Source: Prunella strophiata
Taxonomy: Eukaryota; Chordata; Aves; Passeriformes; Prunellidae
Assembly: GCA_036583965.1 (NCBI GenBank)
Contig: JAZBQD010000017.1
Location: 26,260,385-26,324,384 of the forward strand
Length of the DNA: 64,000 nt
Reading direction: 5' to 3'
This document shows, in pieces, positions 59,087-64,000 of this stretch. The position numbers and the translations under genes were made by a program. The notes under the pieces are model-generated. The model saw nothing but the letters and a program-made list of their open reading frames with translations, was not told the origin of the DNA and searched no databases. Position 1 is the stretch's first letter. Each line of letters starts with the position of its first letter.

Positions 59087-61966
59087 TCCACATCAGTCCA
59101 ACATAAAACTATTTTTTATAAAGCATCATGGAATAAAAGCTCCAATTTTTCCCCTCTGTTGGTTTTCATTACTTCTCCTTCTTTTTTTTATTATTTATTT
59201 CTAGTAGGTACTCTCTATGTTAAAATGACAAATATTATTTACAGATGATATTTAACATATGCTCGCATGGGATTTCTCAGTTTCAAAGTTGTATTTTGAG
59301 ATATCTGCTTATGCATAATTTTTTCTTTTATCTATCTTAATCAACATTATATTGACCAAACCCATTTATATCAGGAAAAGAGAAAACAAATTTGAAACTA
59401 TTCCCCAGTGTAGGGAATAACCTTTTGTGTTCTTGAGGTTTGCGGAGTTCACAATGCAATTAACTATGATAAAATATTTCTCCTGACATTCTCAGCTGTA
59501 AATTAAACACTAGTTGTTTCCTACATGCAAATAAACTATGTTTTCTTCTATCCCTCTCTACAGGATTAATTATAAACTTTTACAAAAAAATCCTATCCTC
59601 CACACTTAGTCTGACAATCCTTCCAAAGTCTGACAGTATTTAAAATACTCTGGCCTTCAAACAGTATACACACAAATTTGAGCTGAATGGCTGGGGAAAT
59701 GAGCAGGCAGGAGCAGCAAACTGACAGTGGCAGAGAGGAAGAGGGAAGAATTTGAAAGGAAATGTGGAAAATATTATTTCATAGTGCTCAGATTGGGGGA
59801 TGAAAAAAACACAGCTGGTGAATCAAATGTTCAAAACACAAACATACCAAGTGCCATACCTCTCTAAATAAGGCAGCTAAAAAAGAAGGTCCTATTCTGC
59901 AGAATGCAGAGAAATAATTAAGTTGAGGCTAAGAAGAAAATTTGCTCAATCACTATATTTACTAATGATGAGTCTTCATCTTGCTGAGCCAAAGACTTCA
60001 TAGAGTTTCTAATGACAAGGATGTGTGTATAGAAGCAGGATTTAGGCATTTTAGACTAGATGTAGAAGCATTTATTTGGGTTCTCAAGGCAATTTAACAT
60101 GGCAGTTTGGATTAACACAAAGTAAAAAATCCCTTACAGTGATAACTTTTGCAAATCTAAACAAAGCATTCTATTTTCTATTTATGAGCTGAAAGTAAAA
60201 GTGTGTCTGGCACTTTTCTGAAAACAAAAAAAGTAAAATCTTATATAAATCTTTTATATGCTCACAACAAGGAAGTTTGTTCAAAGCCCACTTGGGAATC
60301 TCCCCACTTCCTTGCAGTATAGATACACTGCTGGAACACTGCTCATTTTTAATGAGCTTGTTGGCTTTGAAGCAATCTTCTCTGCTGCTCGAATTTCATT
60401 TATAACAAAGATCTCATCTGATAGAAGAAATATTTAACTGAAGCCAGATAGCAGAGAGTCTGCCTACAGGCAATGAAACATGCAGACACACACAAACACA
60501 CACAAGCCAACACACCCATGCCTATGTAGACATCTATAGATTCCAGTCCTGATATACATACCATGAGCATGTTTATGCTTGGTAGAAATTCACAGCCTTG
60601 TGCCTTAGAGTATAGTGATGTAAAATCTAAAGGGGGCTAGAATAATGCAGATATCACTTGCTTTTTTTCATTTGTTTTCTTAAAAAAAAAAAAATCACCA
60701 ATGAAAATCAAATCGCCAACCAATGTTTCAGTGTAGGAAGAACATTAGGACATTTGAAAAAACATTGAGGAAGCCATTCACAATGAGCCTGAGAGAGCTC
60801 TACAGCAGGAGGCATGTAGGTTACATAAAGGAAAGACAACAATTTGCCAGAAGGAGATAATAGATGGACAACATGGTCTAGGATACAGAAGGATTAAACA
60901 AAAAAGCCTAAGTGGAATTTTTAAAGCTGCGTATTTTAAGACCATTTTTACACCACTATTTAAAACTATTTATACTACTGTCTTGGTAAAGAAACAAAAT
61001 AGGAAGTATCTCCAATATTACATGTCTTTAACTGCAATTAGTGAACTTTTATAATAATTTATCACATTTATTTCTTTCTCAGTATTCCTCTGTCTCAATT
61101 GCTGCACTGGAAATCTTCTACTATTTTTAGTTTTTCAGTTTCTTTAGACTCAGATCACAAAGGAAGAGGAGAAAGGATGTACCAAGGATCTGCAAAACTA
61201 TTTCTGGACAAAATAATGTGAAAGCTGGGGGCCTAGCACTTATTAGCATTTTGGAATAAGGTTGATGAAACAAACAACCCAAGCAAAACAGTTTCCTGAA
61301 GAAGATGAATCTGGAGAAAAAATGGAACATAATTGCTGGTACCATCCTGTGATTGTTTTATATTCTGACAGAAAGGCAAGGACTGGCTCATAAAAAAAAG
61401 TGATTGCAAATTAAGTAAGTGCCTTTGCAGAAAGGGCTGGTGATATGGGCACTGGAGGATTCCTCATAAGGAGGGGCTGTTAGCTGTTGCAGGTCTTCTT
61501 AGTGGTAGGGAAGAATATTTATACTCAGATATGTTCACTGAAAGAAGAGTCCTTAGCTTACATTTGCCAACTCTATGCAGCATTCTTCAGAGAGAGATTA
61601 AAGTCTGCTGACTTGAGCACCATGAAGATTACTCAGTTCCAAAACACATGAATTCAGACATCCAAACAGAATCATCAGGAGAAGACGCTGTACCACCATC
61701 TGCAGGGAAATCTGAAAGGCAATCAGAACAACATAAATAAAGAGACTAAGTTGAATTGGGAATAGCCATATACTGAGAAGTATAAAAAATGAAGTAGAGA
61801 GATACAAAATAGAATGGTATAAAATAGAAGCTCAATATGGTGCTTCAACATTAAAGGATAATTTATTTTTGCTACAGGACAGTATGACATTTCCAGATTA
61901 CTTATTTTATACATAGACATAAAACTGGAACACTTCTCCCTTTTTTCCTCTGTTGTTCCCCAGTTT
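59087..61966. other. Intergenic, no gene recognised
   Basis: Includes a CA-rich patch at about 60484-60507 (CAGACACACACAAACACACA) and an A12-like run at about 60682-60693. The block 60290-60480 has balanced, non-repetitive sequence with clustered TAAT, AACAAAG and GATA-like words. No gene is recognisable. Confidence 0.52.
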
Positions 61967-62325
61967 TAATCACAGAACCAGAGATTAATTTGTGTGCAAT
62001 GGGACCTTTGGGGTTCTAGTCTGACTCACAGCTGTGGTACATACAGTCATATCAGATGTTTCAGGGCCTTGCTGAGTTGATTTTTGAGTGTCACTAGGGT
62101 TGGAGACTCCACAGCTGCTCTAGACACCTATTTATCAGTTTGGCCTGTCTCTCACTGAAAAAAAAGTTTTTCCTCATATTTTGTTGTAAATTCCCACATC
62201 ATGACCTGAGTTCATTGGTTTTACCCTATCATTATGCTTCTCATTCAATTGAAATGACCATGTGCCTTTTTAGATAAGGAGATTACACATCAGAACTGAG
62301 TCTCTTCAGGGGCCAGAGGCTGCTG
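61967..62325 (-). mobile_element. Old CR1 LINE 3' end
   Basis: Inverted landmarks of an older CR1 subfamily: 'AATCACAGAACCAGAGATTAAT', 'TGGGACCTTTGGGGTTCTAGTCTGACTC', 'TTTTGAGTGTCACTAGGGTTGGAGACTCCACAGCTGCTCTAGACACC', 'CACTGAAAAAAAAGTTTTTCCTCATATTTTGTTGTAAATTCC' and 'GAACTGAGTCTCTTC' (joined here from shorter blocks). They match 'CTCCAAGGATGGAGACTCCACAACCTCTCTGGGCAACC' and 'CAGTAAAAAAGTTTTTCCTTATGTTCAGATGGAATTTCC' style sequence. The divergence is greater than for the copies at 7999 and 49414. Confidence 0.82.
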
Positions 62326-62336
62326 ATCCTGTTTTA

Positions 62337-62374
62337 CCAGAAAGTAAAAACCTTTTTTTCCAGAAAGTAAAAAC
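62337..62374 (+). repeat. 15-bp direct duplication with 8-bp spacer
   Basis: CCAGAAAGTAAAAAC occurs at 62337-62351 and 62360-62374, separated by CTTTTTTT. It sits immediately beyond the old CR1. Confidence 0.93.
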
Positions 62375-64000
62375 TTGGTTGGTTTTTTTAAATCTCAAAC
62401 ACAGGAAGTTAAAAGGAGGGCGTGAATTTTCTAGAATAGATGTATTTCTTCTTAGAACTTTGAGTCCTAGGTGATTGGCTGAAGATATCTTCTCTTGTTT
62501 CTACCTCTATACATCTATGAACTGGTGTATAAGGAAAGCTGCTTGTTACTAATCTTGGTAATGTCACTGCAAGGATTTCACTAAGATAGGGGAGCTTTTG
62601 ATTGAATAATGATAACAGCTTAAAAATTCTGATTTGATTAAAATACAGGAAAATGCCATATGAAAGATTGTGTGTACCTTTTTTTTCCTAACAGGTTCTT
62701 TACAGCAGAATATGCTGACTGGCAATTTAATCCTGATAAATATGTTTACACAGCAAACCACTACAGTTTAAATAGCTCATTTTACAGACTGTGTTTGGAA
62801 TCATGTAGGATGCATATAAGTGGTTTTAATAAAATTACAAAACCACAAAATAAACTGTCAACACAAATGCAATTTCAGAGGAGCAGTTTATCTCCTGGAT
62901 TTGTGTTTTTCCACATGCAAAGCAAAGGAGATAAAGCTTGCTGATATTGATCTCAAGGCCTGATCATAAAAAATTAAAAGTAATCTGTCAGAAAAGAAAA
63001 AAAGAATGTTTTCCATTTTGCTTAGAGAGCTCTTGAGTGCTTCTGTGAATGCAATTTACAGCATTAATAAAATCCTCTTGCAAATATTATTTTATTTTTA
63101 TTGTTTCTTTTTATTCTCTGATTAAATAAAATATCCTTTAGTGCTTGGTTGACTTTTCTGCCCTTAGTTGTGCTGGAATATTTAACTTCAAGTTTGCATA
63201 TACGTGCCACCAAGTCCAGGGTACTGGTATCCAGTATGCCAGTACTGCCAAATCCAGGATACCAGTACCCCAACTGGTTTGGGGCTATAGGAAAGTGGAC
63301 TCCATGGAAGTTTCTCCTTTTCTTCATTGTCTTTTGAAACAGGAGGAAGGAGAAATAACTCTCCATAAGTGTGGTGACTGGGACTTGGGCACATTTCTGA
63401 GGAGGCTACTGAGGTAACAGGATTTACTTATCTAGGTTTTTTAGCATCTCAGTTTGAGAAATTTCCATTTCTAAGACTTCTTTGCATATGGTGAAAACAG
63501 CTGTCCATACGGTGATGTTATTTCCAAGGAAAATAGGCAGATATGCCTTGATCTTTAGGAGGTTAATCCCTGTACTTTATGCCATATGATCCACGATAAT
63601 CAACTCAGAAACCACTGACACTGAAGTTGGAAAAAAAATGTAACAAATTACTGATTGTAAAATAGTCTTTTCCAGGACTGCAGGTGTGTTTCAAATACCT
63701 TCAGGGAAGGTTCACTAGAAGCCCTCACAGTGTGGATAAACATCACTTGCACAATACATACCAACAGACCAAGAAGGGAGATACAGCCTATGTGAAAGAA
63801 AGTATTCTGATATTGCACAGATATGTAAATACTATTTTCATGGGGCAGTAGAAACAAAATAGGAGCTCCTTGGGAAACTCTCATCCCTCAAAAGCCTACT
63901 CTGACCTCAAATACTTACCTTCCTTTTTGGTGTCACTCAAGGGTGGTACAGTCTATCCTCTTTGAGGATAATTTGAAAAGCAGAGCTTTTAAAATTGCTC
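62375..64000. other. Intergenic, no gene recognised
   Basis: AT-rich. The segment 63218-63275 carries a small internal repetition of GGTATCCAGTA/GGATACCAGTA words, partly inverted, which produces four overlapping frames of 62-100 codons without any domain. Confidence 0.55.

Overview
This 64 kb window looks like intergenic DNA from a bird, most likely a songbird. It is AT-rich and has no convincing host protein-coding exon, no rRNA and no functional tRNA on either strand. The avian assignment rests on at least nine CR1 LINE fragments in both orientations, several ending in the avian CR1 tail (ATTCTATGATTCTATG-like), and on LTR families I recognise from bird genomes. The songbird assignment rests on one tRNA-Ile-derived SINE with a CR1-like tail (TguSINE1 type) and is inference.

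Layout. 0-4 kb: a CR1 fragment (-), a CR1 3' end (+) and an old CR1 reverse-transcriptase-region fragment (+). 6.7-9.5 kb: a solo retroviral LTR (+), a CR1 3' end (-) and the SINE. 11.3-12.5 kb: a T30 tract, a probable LTR fragment (-) and a CR1 (-) whose body carries a 43-bp block copied from, or shared with, that LTR 587 bp away. 12.5-29.8 kb: gene-free DNA with three perfect 12-bp-arm hairpins, a (GGGGAA)n array at 18.9 kb and long poly(A) tracts. 29.8-31.2 kb: the most striking feature, 237 consecutive perfect GGAAA units (1,185 bp), then a GGAAA/GGCAA mosaic, then a CCTTC array of opposite purine/pyrimidine polarity. 32-45 kb: two short CR1 tails, short tandem duplications and a (GGCAA)14 array. 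45.15-46.31 kb: a full solo LTR (-) flanked by the 5-bp repeat GATAG. 49.4-50.4 kb: CR1 fragments (-). 52.4-53.1 kb: a GC-rich patch. 54.9-55.9 kb: a 199-codon open frame (-) with a coiled-coil-like half, near a CR1 tail (+). 56.5-56.7 kb: a short coding-like stretch with a frameshift. 62 kb: an old CR1 (-).

There is no operon, gene cassette or defence system here. The ORFs across the GGAAA and GGGGAA arrays, the CR1 copies and the LTRs come from repeat sequence. The items most worth checking are the unusually long, pure GGAAA array with its opposed CCTTC array, the 43-bp block shared by an LTR and a CR1, and the 199-codon coiled-coil frame. I found no clear evidence of a new biological system. 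Repeat assignments come from recalled consensus sequences, without a database search.
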